A DNA stretch of 64,000 nt from Desulfopila aestuarii DSM 18488 (GTDB taxonomy: Bacteria > Desulfobacterota > Desulfobulbia > Desulfobulbales > Desulfocapsaceae): contig CAMBBS010000012.1 of the NCBI GenBank assembly GCA_945863875.1, forward strand, positions 50,740 through 114,739, read 5' to 3'. The notes below the pieces were generated by a model, which saw nothing but the letters and a program-made list of their open reading frames with translations, was not told the DNA's origin and searched no databases. Positions 50,639 to 60,980 of this stretch are shown piece after piece. The position numbers and the translations under genes were made by a program. Numbering within the stretch: position 1 is the first letter of the stretch; each line of letters starts with the position of its first letter.

Positions 50639-52072
50639 TCACGCGGATTTTTTCCGGGAGGGCAGTACATGGGTCGGACTGCCCAGAAAAATTTCCGCCG
50701 CTTCCGCCACGGTTTCCGACAGGGTCGGGTGCGGATGGATGGTCAGGGCCAGATCTTCAGCCAGGGCACCCATTTCGATAGCCAGGGCCGCTTCACTGAT
50801 TATCCCTTCGGCATGGCGGCCGGTGATACCAACGCCAAGGATTCTGCCGGTCGTGTGCTCGGTCAGCAGTTTGGTCAGCCCGTCGGTCATGCCCATGGTC
50901 TGCGCCCTGCCGGAATATTTCCACGGGAATTTCTGCACGCCATAGGGGATGTTTTCGGCAAGGGCCTGCTGTTCGGTAAGGCCGCACCAGCTGATCTGCG
51001 GATCGGTATAGACCACCGCCGGAATTATCCGGGCATCAAAGGCACCATTTTTGCCGCTGCACACCTCCGCCGCCACCCGTCCTTCCCGGGTGGCCTTGTG
51101 CGCCAGCATGACGCCGCCGGCAACGTCGCCGACAGCATAGAGATGTGGGTCTGCGGTCTCCTGCCGCTCATTGATCTGAATAAATCCCCGGCTATCAAGG
51201 GTGACGGCCGTGTGTTCCAGGCCAAGCCCATCGCTGTTGGGCACCCGGCCGACGGCCACCAGGACCCGGTCAAAACAACCTTGCTTTTTTATACCCTTGT
51301 GTCGGAAGCTGACCCGCACCGCGCCGTTTTCTTCAAGGAGGCCGTCTATCTCTACCTTGAGGAGAATGTCGGCAAACAGGGTGGCAAGTCGTCTCTGAAG
51401 CGGTTCGACCAGATCAGGATCAACCTGGGCCAGCAAACGCTCTTGTTGTTCCATCACGGTCACCTGGCTGCCCAGTGCCCCATAGATCGAACCGAGTTCC
51501 AGGCCGACATAGCCGCCGCCGACCACCAGCAGGGTCTTTGGAATATCGGGCAGGCGTAGCGCGGCGGCGGCGTCCATGATCCGGCCTCCCGGAACAAAGG
51601 CCACCCCCGGTAGCCCAAGCGGCCGGGAACCGGTGGCGATTATGGCCTTTTTAAAGCGTATCCGGCTGATCTCGGCGCCTTCGAGACGCACGGCCGTGGC
51701 ACTGGCAAAGCGCGCCAAACCCTGCACGCGCAGGATACCCCGATGTCCAGTCAGGCGGACCAGACCCTCGGCCATGGTGTCGACCACCCGTTCCTGCCAA
51801 CCACGCATGGCCGCAAGGTCCAGTTGCGGCTCGCCAAAACAGATACCCCTGCTCTTTGCCTCTCTCGCATCAAGGAGCAGTTCGGCGAGCTGCAGCAGGG
51901 TCTTCGAGGGGATGCAGCCGGTGTGCAGGCAGACTCCGCCGGGGCGCTGGTTCGTATCGACCATGATCACGTCAAGACCCAGATCGGCCGCCCGAAAGGC
52001 GCCAGCGTAGCCCCCGGGACCGCCGCCGATGACCAGCAGATCGGTGTTCATTTCCATATCACCCATTACCAT
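50639..52072 (-). CDS. lpdA: Dihydrolipoyl dehydrogenase (E3)
   Basis: This 477-residue flavoenzyme reoxidises dihydrolipoamide with NAD. It has FAD-binding GGGPGGYAGAFRAAD, the redox pair CLHTGCIPSK (about 47-56), the second Rossmann GGGYVGLELG and the C-terminal HPHPTLSE with the catalytic His. The E2 gene lies 23 bases upstream. Last gene of the 2-oxoacid dehydrogenase operon. An internal Met start (residue 6 or 8) is possible. Confidence 0.93.
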   Translation of the reverse strand: MVMGDMEMNTDLLVIGGGPGGYAGAFRAADLGLDVIMVDTNQRPGGVCLHTGCIPSKTLLQLAELLLDAREAKSRGICFGEPQLDLAAMRGWQERVVDTMAEGLVRLTGHRGILRVQGLARFASATAVRLEGAEISRIRFKKAIIATGSRPLGLPGVAFVPGGRIMDAAAALRLPDIPKTLLVVGGGYVGLELGSIYGALGSQVTVMEQQERLLAQVDPDLVEPLQRRLATLFADILLKVEIDGLLEENGAVRVSFRHKGIKKQGCFDRVLVAVGRVPNSDGLGLEHTAVTLDSRGFIQINERQETADPHLYAVGDVAGGVMLAHKATREGRVAAEVCSGKNGAFDARIIPAVVYTDPQISWCGLTEQQALAENIPYGVQKFPWKYSGRAQTMGMTDGLTKLLTEHTTGRILGVGITGRHAEGIISEAALAIEMGALAEDLALTIHPHPTLSETVAEAAEIFLGSPTHVLPSRKKSA

Positions 52073-52095
52073 AGTGTGCTCACCATATTGCTGTC

Positions 52096-53442
52096 CTAAA
52101 TCATGGTAATGAGCAGCTCGTCTGGATCCTCCAGGGCATCGATGACCAGCCGCAGAAAGCGTAGGGCATCGGCGCCGTCGACCACCCGGTGGTCAAAACA
52201 GAGGACGATCGGCATGAGCAGCCGGGGGACGATCTCGTGTCTGCCCCCTTCGTCGGTGACGACGGCGGGCCGCATCCGTCCCTGGCCCAGGCCGAGGATG
52301 GCTACCTCCGGATGGTTGATGATGGCGGAAAAGTGGCTCCCGCCAAGGGGGCCGGTGTTGGTGATGGTAAAGGTGCCGCCCTGCATTTCTTCCGGACTGT
52401 GCATGCCGCTGCGGACTCTGGTCGTGGCGCTGGTTAATTCCACGGCCAGCTCCTTGATGCTCTTGCGGTCAACGTCGCGGATCACCGGGACCATCAGGCC
52501 GTTTTCGGTATCGACGGCGATGCCGAGGTTGAAATAGCGCTTGATGATAATCTGCTGCGCCTGCAGGTCCAGGCTGGCATTGAAGCTGGGATAATTTTTC
52601 AAGGCGGTGGCCACCGCCTTCATGGCAAAAATTGTCATGGTCAGCTTACCGCCGGCCGCCTCCATGTCGCTCCTGTGCCGCTGCCGGAAGGCCTCGAGCC
52701 TGGTGATGTCGACATCGTCCTGACACAGCACATGCGGGATCTCGGCCCATGATCTGCTCATCTGCCTGGCCGTTGCCCGCCTGATGGAGCGAAACGGCAG
52801 CCGCTCTATCTCGCCCCATTTACTGAAATCCGGCAGCATCCTGGCCTCGTGTTCCGGCTGCGGCGGGCGTGGTGCACCGGAGTCGGAGGTTTGCCGGGAT
52901 TGAGGCGCTTGAGGCGTCTCCTTGACCTGCGGGGGCAGAGGTTTTGCCAGCTCTGCCGGTTCGGCCGCCTTTTTCTTTTCGGCATGGTGCGCAACATCCT
53001 CCCTGGTGACGATGCCGCCCGGGCCGGTCGGCCTGACGTCATGCAGATCGACGCCTCGCTCACGGGCCAGCCGTCTGGTCGAGGGCGAGGCGGGTACCGG
53101 TCTTCCTTTTTGTTCCGGCGGGTGCGGCCCTTGCTTCGGCTCTTGCGGCGCAGCCTTTGAATCGGCCCCGCGCCGCTCAGGTGGGCGGACATTGCCCGCC
53201 GTCGCCTCGGGGCTAAAGGTCATCAACACGTCGCCGACGCGGGCCATATCGCCCACTTTCACGAGGATCTCCCGCACCGCCCCGGTAAAGGGAGAGGGGA
53301 TCTCCACGGCGGCCTTGTCGGTCTCAATTGCCATGATAATATCACCTTCCCGGACGGCCTGGCCAATGACGACCGGCAGGGCGAGTATTTCCGCTTCATG
53401 AACACCTTCGCCGAGATCCGGTAACCGAAAGGATGTGGTCAT
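52096..53442 (-). CDS. pdhC: Dihydrolipoamide acyltransferase (E2)
   Basis: This 448-residue core enzyme has one lipoyl domain (about 1-80, lipoyl-Lys in IETDKAAVE), a Pro-rich linker, a peripheral-subunit-binding domain (about 120-155, STRRLARERGVDLHDVRPTG) and a CAT domain (about 215-445) ending with the catalytic FDHRVVDGADALRF. GGAGC precedes the ATG. Single lipoyl domain and the gene order E1a-E1b-E2-E3 fit either pyruvate or branched-chain complexes. Confidence 0.93.
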   Translation of the reverse strand: MTTSFRLPDLGEGVHEAEILALPVVIGQAVREGDIIMAIETDKAAVEIPSPFTGAVREILVKVGDMARVGDVLMTFSPEATAGNVRPPERRGADSKAAPQEPKQGPHPPEQKGRPVPASPSTRRLARERGVDLHDVRPTGPGGIVTREDVAHHAEKKKAAEPAELAKPLPPQVKETPQAPQSRQTSDSGAPRPPQPEHEARMLPDFSKWGEIERLPFRSIRRATARQMSRSWAEIPHVLCQDDVDITRLEAFRQRHRSDMEAAGGKLTMTIFAMKAVATALKNYPSFNASLDLQAQQIIIKRYFNLGIAVDTENGLMVPVIRDVDRKSIKELAVELTSATTRVRSGMHSPEEMQGGTFTITNTGPLGGSHFSAIINHPEVAILGLGQGRMRPAVVTDEGGRHEIVPRLLMPIVLCFDHRVVDGADALRFLRLVIDALEDPDELLITMI

Positions 53443-53479
53443 AATTGCTCCGCTTTGGGCTTCATATTGGGTTTCTTGT

Positions 53480-54460
53480 TCATTGGCGCAGCGTCCTGCG
53501 CGCGGCGGCGGCTATCCGTGGTCCACTGGGCAGATAGCTTTTTTCCCGGCTAAAGTAGGGGATGATGACATCAAAACCGGTGACCCTTACGATCGGGGCC
53601 TCGAGAAAGTAGAAAGCGCCCTCCATCAGCCTCGTGGCGATCTCCGCTCCGGGGCCGAAACTGCCGGGCGCCTCGTGGACGATCACCGCCCGGCCGGTCT
53701 TCTGCACCGAGGCGACCATCAGGTTTTCATCTAAGGGGGATAGGGTGAGAAGGTCGATGACCTCCGCCTCAAGCCTGTCTTTTTCCCGCAATTCCTCCGC
53801 GGCTTCCAGGGCCGGCCGGAGCATGGCGCCGTAGGCGATGATGGTCAGGTCGTCGCCCGCGCGGACCATATTCGCCTGACCGATGGGCAGGGTTTCCTCT
53901 TCCTCCGGAACTTCCTCGCGAAAGGCGCGGTATAAGGCCTTGCCTTCATAGAAAATCACCGGATCGGGGTCGCGGATGGCACTGACCAGGAGTGCTCGCG
54001 CGTTGCGCGGCCCGGACGGGATGACCATTTTCAGTCCCGGGGTGTGCGCCCAATACGTTTCCCGGCTTTCGGCATGGTGTTCCAGGGCCCGGACGCCGCC
54101 GCCGTAGGGCGCGCGCATGACCATCGGCACGGTGAGTCTCCCCCGGGTCCGCCAGCGCATGCGGGCCGCGTGGTTTTCCAGCTGATGGAAATTCTGGTAG
54201 GAAAAACCGGAAAACTGTATCTCGCAGACCGGTTTCAGGCCGTAGATGGCCATGCCCACCGACATGCCGACAATGGCCGATTCGGCCAGCGGCGTATCGA
54301 TGACCCGCTCAGCGCCGAACTGATCTATCAGGCGATCGGTTACCCGGAATACCCCGCCGTCACGACCGATATCCTGGCCGAGCAGGACCACCGAATCGTC
54401 TTGTGCCATCTCCTGGCGCAGCGCCAGATTGAGGGCCTCGACCATCGTCATCTTAGCCAT
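53480..54460 (-). CDS. pdhB: 2-oxoacid dehydrogenase E1 beta subunit
   Basis: This 326-residue subunit contributes to the TPP site. It has LGQDIGRDGGVFRVTDRL, DTPLAESAIVGMSVGMAIYGL, the ALEHHAES region and the C-terminal VTGFDVIIPYF. ATG 54460 has GGGAGG upstream and overlaps the E1 alpha stop by 8 bases, so translation is coupled. The longer frame to 54553 is a shadow. Confidence 0.93.
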   Translation of the reverse strand: MAKMTMVEALNLALRQEMAQDDSVVLLGQDIGRDGGVFRVTDRLIDQFGAERVIDTPLAESAIVGMSVGMAIYGLKPVCEIQFSGFSYQNFHQLENHAARMRWRTRGRLTVPMVMRAPYGGGVRALEHHAESRETYWAHTPGLKMVIPSGPRNARALLVSAIRDPDPVIFYEGKALYRAFREEVPEEEETLPIGQANMVRAGDDLTIIAYGAMLRPALEAAEELREKDRLEAEVIDLLTLSPLDENLMVASVQKTGRAVIVHEAPGSFGPGAEIATRLMEGAFYFLEAPIVRVTGFDVIIPYFSREKSYLPSGPRIAAAARRTLRQ

Positions 54461-55559
54461 GGTGGTCCTCCCGGTCGCGGTTTTCCAGCTCATCGGCCAA
54501 GGCTGTTTTCTGCACCTGCAGGCGAGGCGGTATGTTGGCGTAGAGATGATCAAACATATCTAGCGGATCGCCGAGCTCTTGCATCCGTAGTTCGGCCGTA
54601 TCGATAGCGCTCTGGATCTCTTTTTTCACGTCCTCCTCAAGGGCTGTACGGTCGCTCTCCGTAATAATGCTTTTTTGCAGCAGGTATTTTTCATAGCGGA
54701 CCAGTGGATCTCTTCGTCTCCAGAGTTCGACTTCCTCCTCCGAGCGGTATTTTTTCGGGTCGTCGGCGGTGGTGTGCATCATGATCCGGTAGGTGACGCA
54801 TTCGATCAAGGTCGGGCCGCCGCCCTGTCGCGCCCGATTGACTGCTTCGGAGGTTGCCGCATAGACCGCCAGGATGTCGTTGCCGTCGACCTGGATGCCA
54901 GGCATGCCGTAGGCCAGGGCTTTTTGTGCCAGTGTTGCCGCATGGGTCTGTTTGGCAATCGGCACGGAAATTGCCCACTGGTTATTCTGGCAGACGAAGA
55001 CCACGGGGCATTGATAGACCGCAGCGCAGTTCAGTGCCTCATGAAAGTCACCCTCCGAGGTCGCACCGTCGCCGAAAAAGGTCATGACCACCGCATCAGT
55101 TTTGCGGTATTTTACCGCCAGGCCAAGGCCGACGGCGTGCAGTGTCTGCGAGGCCACCGGTATCGCCATTGGTAAATCCCGCTGGGTGGCCGGAATTATG
55201 GTGCCTTCGTTATAGCCGTTATAGTAGAGCAGGACACTTTCCATTGATCGGCCGCGCATGATCTCCGCCGCGGTTTCTCGAAAGGCGGGGACCAGCCAGT
55301 CGCTGTCGCGGAGCAGGGCTACCGAGCCGATCTGCGCGGCCTCCTGTCCTTTGATGGGCGGAAAGGTGCCGATGCGGCCCTGGCGCTGCAGGTCGAGCAT
55401 TCGTTCATCGAACCGTCGCCCGAGCAGTGCCGCCCGAAACATTTTGCGGTGCACTTCCTCGGGAATATCCGGTTCCAGCGCACTATCGAGGGTATGGTTT
55501 TCGTCGAGTATGGAGAGGTAATCAATATTGTTTGGCAGAGCGAGACGTTTTCGACCCAT
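54453..55559 (-). CDS. pdhA: 2-oxoacid dehydrogenase E1 alpha subunit
   Basis: This 368-residue TPP-dependent decarboxylase subunit has the TPP motif GDGATSEGDFHEALN to QNNQWAIS (about 170-202), the GRRFDERMLDLQRQGRIG start and the YRIMMHTTADDP loop with conserved His. Substrate may be pyruvate or a branched-chain 2-oxo acid. First gene of the operon; AAAGGA precedes the ATG. Confidence 0.93.
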   Translation of the reverse strand: MGRKRLALPNNIDYLSILDENHTLDSALEPDIPEEVHRKMFRAALLGRRFDERMLDLQRQGRIGTFPPIKGQEAAQIGSVALLRDSDWLVPAFRETAAEIMRGRSMESVLLYYNGYNEGTIIPATQRDLPMAIPVASQTLHAVGLGLAVKYRKTDAVVMTFFGDGATSEGDFHEALNCAAVYQCPVVFVCQNNQWAISVPIAKQTHAATLAQKALAYGMPGIQVDGNDILAVYAATSEAVNRARQGGGPTLIECVTYRIMMHTTADDPKKYRSEEEVELWRRRDPLVRYEKYLLQKSIITESDRTALEEDVKKEIQSAIDTAELRMQELGDPLDMFDHLYANIPPRLQVQKTALADELENRDREDHHG

Positions 55560-55717
55560 AAATGATTCCTTTGGACGCCATAGGAAGCAATCGATACAAC
55601 TCGTAACAGGAGAAGAACTTGTTGTAGACTATATGCATGGGAGCGCTATTTTCAATTATATCCTCTGTTTCTCCTTCAGTGGCTCATTGTTTTCTGCCGG
55701 ATGCACGCGGGCGGGAT

Positions 55718-56353
55718 TTATTCAAACTGTGACCGGAAGATGGCCAGTTCGTCGCGCAGACTTTGCATTTCCCGGCGCAGTTCGTCTATCTGTTGCTGCA
55801 GGTCGCCGGTGCGGTCGACTTCGGGGACAGCTTTGGCACGAATGATGGTTTCCACCGGCTTCTCCTCAGGCTCGCCGCTCAAAAGATGCATGTAGCGGGA
55901 CTCTTTGCGCCCCGGTTGCCGGGGCAGCCTGCTGACCAGTTGCATGTCTTCAAGGTTGGCTATGCTTGTCTGCACCTCGTCAAGGCCGGGAAAAGGATAC
56001 AGACGTTCGGTGCGGGTACGGATTTCGCCGACGGTTTGCGGCCCGCGCAGCAAAAGAATACAGATGATTGCCTGCTCCCTCGTCACCAGTTTCAGATCCC
56101 GGGCGAAAATCTGTTCATATTTAGCCACCCGGCTGACGTTGCTCTGTCTGATCAGGTTGCGCTCTCGCAGGCCGTTTAGCGCATAACTGACTGTTTCTTC
56201 GTCAAAAGATACCACCGGGTCGCGGTTGGATTTTTGGTTGCAGGCATTGAGTAAGGCGTTCAGGGTGAGGGGGTAGTAGTCCGGGGTAGCCATTTCTTTT
56301 TCCAGCAAACAGCCAAGCACCCGGACCTCGTCGTCAGTAAGCAAGATATCCAT
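55718..56353 (-). CDS. yceH: YceH (UPF0502/DUF480) family protein
   Basis: This 211-residue cytoplasmic protein has the winged-helix-like DUF480 repeat: LTDDEVRVLGCLLEKEMATP and NQKSNRDPVVSFDEETV, then REQAIICILLLRGPQTVGEI, and ends with a coiled coil (about 180-210). It probably binds nucleic acid or protein; function unknown. I chose MDILLTDDE at 56353 over 56398 by family start. Confidence 0.9.
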   Translation of the reverse strand: MDILLTDDEVRVLGCLLEKEMATPDYYPLTLNALLNACNQKSNRDPVVSFDEETVSYALNGLRERNLIRQSNVSRVAKYEQIFARDLKLVTREQAIICILLLRGPQTVGEIRTRTERLYPFPGLDEVQTSIANLEDMQLVSRLPRQPGRKESRYMHLLSGEPEEKPVETIIRAKAVPEVDRTGDLQQQIDELRREMQSLRDELAIFRSQFE

Positions 56354-56416
56354 ATAAGCTACGTGGAATGAGTTTTGTGAAGACTGAAAACACCCCAAGA
56401 AAACAGGGTGTCGCGG

Positions 56417-56641
56417 TCAAGAATAAAAATATCGGCCGAGGCGATCAATAATTTTTGCGGGCATCTCGAAGACATTGATTGCTTTTTCGCGCAGGCCGTT
56501 TTTTCCACCTGTACCCAGCTTGAAGTCGGAATAAAACTTCTTGCCGCACGAGGGGCAGGCCATGAGCATCCCGCCGATATTTGTCGGAAATCGTAACCGC
56601 TGGCCGCATTGAGGACATTTCTTTTCAATATAATCAGTCAT
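56417..56641 (-). CDS. Small zinc-ribbon protein
   Basis: This 74-residue protein has two CxxC knuckles, KKCPQCGQRLRFP and MACPSCGKKF, forming a zinc ribbon in residues 7-38. A basic tail without known motif follows. It may bind nucleic acid or a partner protein. The Shine-Dalgarno site is weak. Same strand as yceH. Confidence 0.72.
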   Translation of the reverse strand: MTDYIEKKCPQCGQRLRFPTNIGGMLMACPSCGKKFYSDFKLGTGGKNGLREKAINVFEMPAKIIDRLGRYFYS

Positions 56642-56831
56642 TGTTTCGAGAGAATAACACCTTGCCGGTGATGAACATTGTTAAGCCGCCTGGAGAACGC
56701 TTTTACACTTACCATAGGATACAGGGCAAGATACGTTTATCGCATCATTGCTCTTAGTATACTACAGGTTGGGGCTGCTTGAGAAATATTTAAGAAAATT
56801 ATCGTATTTTTCGACGGCCCCGTGCCGCTTG

Positions 56832-58613
56832 TCAGGCGTAGACAACGGCAACGCAGCAGTTCTTGCCGGATTGTTTCGCTGCATACAGAGCCTCGTCGGC
56901 GGATTTAATAAAACCAGGCAGTGATGTGTTTGCAAAAGATACCAGCGCGCTTATTCCCAGACTGATCGTAACCGAGCTGGAGACAAGGGATGAGGCGTGT
57001 GGAATGTGCAACTCTTCGACCGCTTTTCTGATGTTTTCGGCAATTTCAGCCGCTCCTTCTTGGGCGGTATCGCTGAGAATGACGACAAATTCCTCCCCGC
57101 CGTATCGGGCCACGAAGTCGGTGGAGCGTTTGAGCGAGCCGGACAGAGCTTTGACGATTTTTTTCAGGCAATCATCGCCCGCCGGATGGCCATAGGTGTC
57201 GTTGTAATTCTTGAAACAATCAATATCCAGGATGATCAGCGACAAAGGATGCCTGTGACGTATGGCGACCTTCCATTCGTGGTGCAGGTAGTCGTCCATT
57301 TTTCGCCGGTTGGCGATACCGGTCAAGCCATCCAGGTTGGAGAGGAGTTCGAGCTGTTTGGTTCGTTCTTGAACCTTGTGCTCCAGGTCAATGTTTGCTT
57401 TCTCAAGTTGTTCATTGGCCAGATGCAGACCTGCCATATAGTGCTTAATTTTCAGGATCATCTGGTTGAAGATTTTAATAAGACGGCCAATTTCGTCGTT
57501 TCGGCCGTTATTGATTTTAATGTCGAAATTCCCGTCTATAACTCGTTCCGTTGCCTTGATGAGCATTCTAATCGGCTGCAGCAGTGCTTTACTGCAGACA
57601 ATTGACATGAAGATGGAAACAAAGAGGATGCCCAGGGAGATCATGAAGAATTTCATTTTCATCAATTGCACGGGCTTAACCAGTTCGTTGATGTACACCC
57701 CACTGCACAGATACCAGTCCATCGGCTCATAATATCGATAGATAACTATTTTTTCCCGTGCTTCTTTTTCCCCTGGATTTTTCCAGGGATAGACGACCAT
57801 GCCGTTTTTGTTTTTGATGATTTCCCGAATAAAATAGTTCCCCTGGGAATCCATCGAATCGTAGATACTTATTCCTTCCTGCTTCGGATGAATGACCAGC
57901 TTTCCGGCGGAATTGATGACGTACATGTAACCGGTCTCGCCGATAACCCTCGACAGGATGTTGCTCTTGAAATCCTCGGTATTGACCAGGTTGTTAAATT
58001 CCGATTTGTAGGAAGAAACCGATATTATATAATCCCATGGCTCGAAGTAGGTCATGTACAGGGCTTTTTTTCTTTCTTCGATGTCGGCAGGGTTTTTCCA
58101 CGAATACTCGATGTAGCCCTGCTTTTGGTCAATCTGGGTCTTGATAAAATCGTAACTGGAAAGATCGGCATTTTTGAGGAACGGATGCTCTTGCAGAATA
58201 CCCTGTGAATTGACGATATAAATATAGGCCGTCTCGCCGACTTTCTGACTGAGCAAAATTCGTTCAAGCTCAATTTTTGCTGCCTCTTCAGAGAGTTCAC
58301 CGGCTGTAACGCGTAAGTAATAAGCCGCGATAATTTTTTTATTCATTTCGGCAATAGCGCTGAGATAATTTCTGATGGAGGTGTTTACTGCCGAGTCGAT
58401 GAGGTTGTAGGTGGATTCGGTCTGGACCTGGAGGTTATTCAGCACGAGATCTCTGTTGAGTTTATCGGTGATGTTGTAGCCGATGACACCCATCAAACTG
58501 GTGCAGATGACGCTCAGTGATACCAGAATGAGCATTATCTGCTTTCTAAAACCAATCGGTCTTGTCCTGAAAGCGCTGATAAACCCAGCTGTCCAAGCCC
58601 TTTTTTCAGCCAT
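56832..58613 (-). CDS. Cache-HAMP-GGDEF diguanylate cyclase
   Basis: This 593-residue inner-membrane enzyme makes c-di-GMP. It has a first transmembrane helix (about 25-45), a large periplasmic double-Cache sensor (about 46-330, including GETAYIYIVNSQG and GETGYMYVINSAG repeats), a second helix (about 325-350), HAMP (350-400), a coiled coil and a GGDEF domain with GGEEF preceded by the I-site RxxD (RSTD). The ATG follows the upstream kinase stop (TGAGCATG), so they are coupled. A Cache ligand is probably an amino or organic acid. Confidence 0.92.
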   Translation of the reverse strand: MAEKRAWTAGFISAFRTRPIGFRKQIMLILVSLSVICTSLMGVIGYNITDKLNRDLVLNNLQVQTESTYNLIDSAVNTSIRNYLSAIAEMNKKIIAAYYLRVTAGELSEEAAKIELERILLSQKVGETAYIYIVNSQGILQEHPFLKNADLSSYDFIKTQIDQKQGYIEYSWKNPADIEERKKALYMTYFEPWDYIISVSSYKSEFNNLVNTEDFKSNILSRVIGETGYMYVINSAGKLVIHPKQEGISIYDSMDSQGNYFIREIIKNKNGMVVYPWKNPGEKEAREKIVIYRYYEPMDWYLCSGVYINELVKPVQLMKMKFFMISLGILFVSIFMSIVCSKALLQPIRMLIKATERVIDGNFDIKINNGRNDEIGRLIKIFNQMILKIKHYMAGLHLANEQLEKANIDLEHKVQERTKQLELLSNLDGLTGIANRRKMDDYLHHEWKVAIRHRHPLSLIILDIDCFKNYNDTYGHPAGDDCLKKIVKALSGSLKRSTDFVARYGGEEFVVILSDTAQEGAAEIAENIRKAVEELHIPHASSLVSSSVTISLGISALVSFANTSLPGFIKSADEALYAAKQSGKNCCVAVVYA

Positions 58614-58615
58614 GC

Positions 58616-60739
58616 TCAGTTCAATGTTTCTCTTACTTTAACGGAGAGTTGGGAGACGTTAAACGGTTTTTGAATAAACCCTTTACAGCCCCTGTTGAGA
58701 ATTTCTCGCGCCTGCCCATCAATACTGTAGCCGCTGCACAGCAGCACCCGGACGGCCGGATGTATTTGTTTCAATAGGTCATAGAGTTCTCCTCCACCCA
58801 TCTGGGGCATGATCATATCAAGGATAACCAGATCAATCCGGTGCCGGTTTGCGCTGTACACCTCAAGAGCCTCCCTGCCCGATGCTGCGGTGAGCACTTT
58901 GTAACCAAGGAGGGTAAGAATCTCTTGCCCGATCTCAATAATCATCGGCTCGTCATCAACCAGCAGAAGAGTCTCCGAGCCTTTTTGCACAGTGGCGGGC
59001 GTGCGGATATCAGGTGTGACTTTTTTGTCGGTTGCCGGGAGGAAAATGGTGAAGATGGTCCCTTTGTGCAAGGCGCTTTTGACGGAAATTCCACCGGCAT
59101 GGTTGCGTATAATGCCATAGACCATGGCCAGGCCAAGGCCGGTGCCATGGCCGATGGCCTTGGTGGTGAAAAAAGGATCGAAGATCTTCTGCATCGTCTC
59201 GTCATCGATGCCTTCACCGGTATCGGAAATCGTCAGCTGCACATAGTTGCCCGGCGCGAGACCATAAAAACCAACGTCACGCTCCGCCAGCACCATCCGA
59301 CTGGTGGCAATGGTGATAAATCCTCCTCCGGCCATCGCTTGACCGGCATTGACCAGCAGGTTGAGGAGAACCTGCTCGATCTGGCTGGTATCCGCCTCGA
59401 TCGGCCAGAGATCGCTCTGTAACGCGGTGGCAATGGAGATTTCTTTTTTGGTCCGGCCGAACATCTCGATGCTTTTTTCGACGAGCATGTTCAGGTCGAC
59501 CGGTCGGACCTCGTATTTGCCGCCCCGGGCAAAGCCGAGCAGTCTGGTTGTTAAATTGGCTGCGCTTGCCACGTATTCTTCAATAGATCGCAGTTGTGCA
59601 GAGTGCGGATGGGTGACGGCCAGTTCACTCAGCATAAGCGCGGTTCTGCCCCCTATGCCCATGAGCAGATTATTGAAATCGTGGGCTATGCCACCGGCAA
59701 GGGTGCCAAGGGATTCGAGGCGTTGTGCCTGCTGCAGCTGTTCCTCAAGGGCCTGGCGGGATTTTTCCGCCGCCTTGCGGTCGGTTATGTCCCGGGCGAT
59801 GCCTCGGTAACCGGTGAGCTCGCCATCCCCGCTGCGAATGACCGAGACAATCGTTTCGGCGTATCGCACCTTACCGTCATGGCGTTGAAATTCGAGTTCC
59901 AGTGTCTTGCCGAGCTTTTCCGTGGTAAGGACATCCGGCAGTCCTGCATGGATTTTACGGGCTGTCTGGGTATCCAGGTAGTCGGCAATATTTTTGCTCA
60001 GCAGATCCGATTCGCTATAGCCAAACATATGGCATAACGCCTGATTGACCAGAGTCAGTTTGCCGCGCACATCTATTTCATAATAGCCGTCTTCTATGCT
60101 CTGGATAATGTTGCGGTATCTTTTCTCACTGGCAACTATAGCCTGTTCGTATCTCTTTCGTTCGATGGCCAGAGCCACCTGGGCGGAAACGGAGTGCAGG
60201 ACATCAAGGTCGATCAGATCAAAATGATGCGCGTCATAGTAACTCTGGGTGGCCATGACGCCAATGACTTCCTCCTTTATTTTTAACGGAACACCGAGCC
60301 AGATTACTGGAGTTGTGCCGATAATGCGGCTCTCCTCGCCTCTCCGCTGCAGATCTGCCTGTGTTAAAAAAAGGGGCTTCTGGGTGAGAATAACCTCCCC
60401 GGTCAGGGAGTTTTCTTCACTGAACCGTTCCGAGTAAGTACCCTCGAAATCGAACTGGTCGACGAAGTAGGGAAATGAAATCCGCCGGGCCTGTTTGTGG
60501 TAGAGGGCAATGTAAAAATTACTCAGATCGATGATTTCCCCGAGTATAAGATGAATAGAGGCATAAAGTTCCGCGAGATCTTTCGCGGTGTTGACGGCAT
60601 TTGAGATGCGAAAGAGGGTGTGCGTTATCTGCTCTGCGCGTTTTCGTCCGGCAATTTCCTGATTGAGCTGCTGCCTGGCTTGTTCGAGCTGGCTATTGGC
60701 CAGGCAGATCTGTTTTTGAAGATTTCCAAGAGTTTCCAG
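58616..60739 (-). CDS. GAF-PAS hybrid sensor histidine kinase (probable CTG start)
   Basis: The frame is open to about 60806 without an ATG, GTG or TTG start before the GAF domain. The first ATG in frame (60256) would cut GAF in half. A CTG at 60739 has AAAGGAG eight bases upstream, and I use it: 707 residues with an N-terminal coiled coil (about 5-40), GAF (about 50-185), PAS (about 195-310), HisKA ([13 protein letters not shown], about 340), HATPase (GTGLGLAM) and a receiver ([12 protein letters not shown], about 590-705). Alternatively one base was lost in a T7 run near 60800, since an ATG frame just upstream joins after a +1 shift. It is coupled to the Cache-GGDEF gene, its likely partner. 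Confidence 0.85.
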   Translation of the reverse strand: METLGNLQKQICLANSQLEQARQQLNQEIAGRKRAEQITHTLFRISNAVNTAKDLAELYASIHLILGEIIDLSNFYIALYHKQARRISFPYFVDQFDFEGTYSERFSEENSLTGEVILTQKPLFLTQADLQRRGEESRIIGTTPVIWLGVPLKIKEEVIGVMATQSYYDAHHFDLIDLDVLHSVSAQVALAIERKRYEQAIVASEKRYRNIIQSIEDGYYEIDVRGKLTLVNQALCHMFGYSESDLLSKNIADYLDTQTARKIHAGLPDVLTTEKLGKTLELEFQRHDGKVRYAETIVSVIRSGDGELTGYRGIARDITDRKAAEKSRQALEEQLQQAQRLESLGTLAGGIAHDFNNLLMGIGGRTALMLSELAVTHPHSAQLRSIEEYVASAANLTTRLLGFARGGKYEVRPVDLNMLVEKSIEMFGRTKKEISIATALQSDLWPIEADTSQIEQVLLNLLVNAGQAMAGGGFITIATSRMVLAERDVGFYGLAPGNYVQLTISDTGEGIDDETMQKIFDPFFTTKAIGHGTGLGLAMVYGIIRNHAGGISVKSALHKGTIFTIFLPATDKKVTPDIRTPATVQKGSETLLLVDDEPMIIEIGQEILTLLGYKVLTAASGREALEVYSANRHRIDLVILDMIMPQMGGGELYDLLKQIHPAVRVLLCSGYSIDGQAREILNRGCKGFIQKPFNVSQLSVKVRETLN

Positions 60740-60980
60740 AGAGAATTCTCCTTTGGTGCTGGTTTGGTCGATATCGTTCAGAGTGGCAGGCGCAAAAAAA
60801 TCCTGTCAGTTGTCAGCATACTTATATGCATTACCGTTTGCAAGTCGGATGCGGCCCTAATTAAAGGTGATTAAACCGTTCTCTGAAAGTATGATGCATC
60901 GATAATAAAAAAGATTGCCGGACGTCGAGAGGCGGTGGCAGTTATCAGTTTGGCCAAGTGAAGGGTATGCAGGGGGAAAG

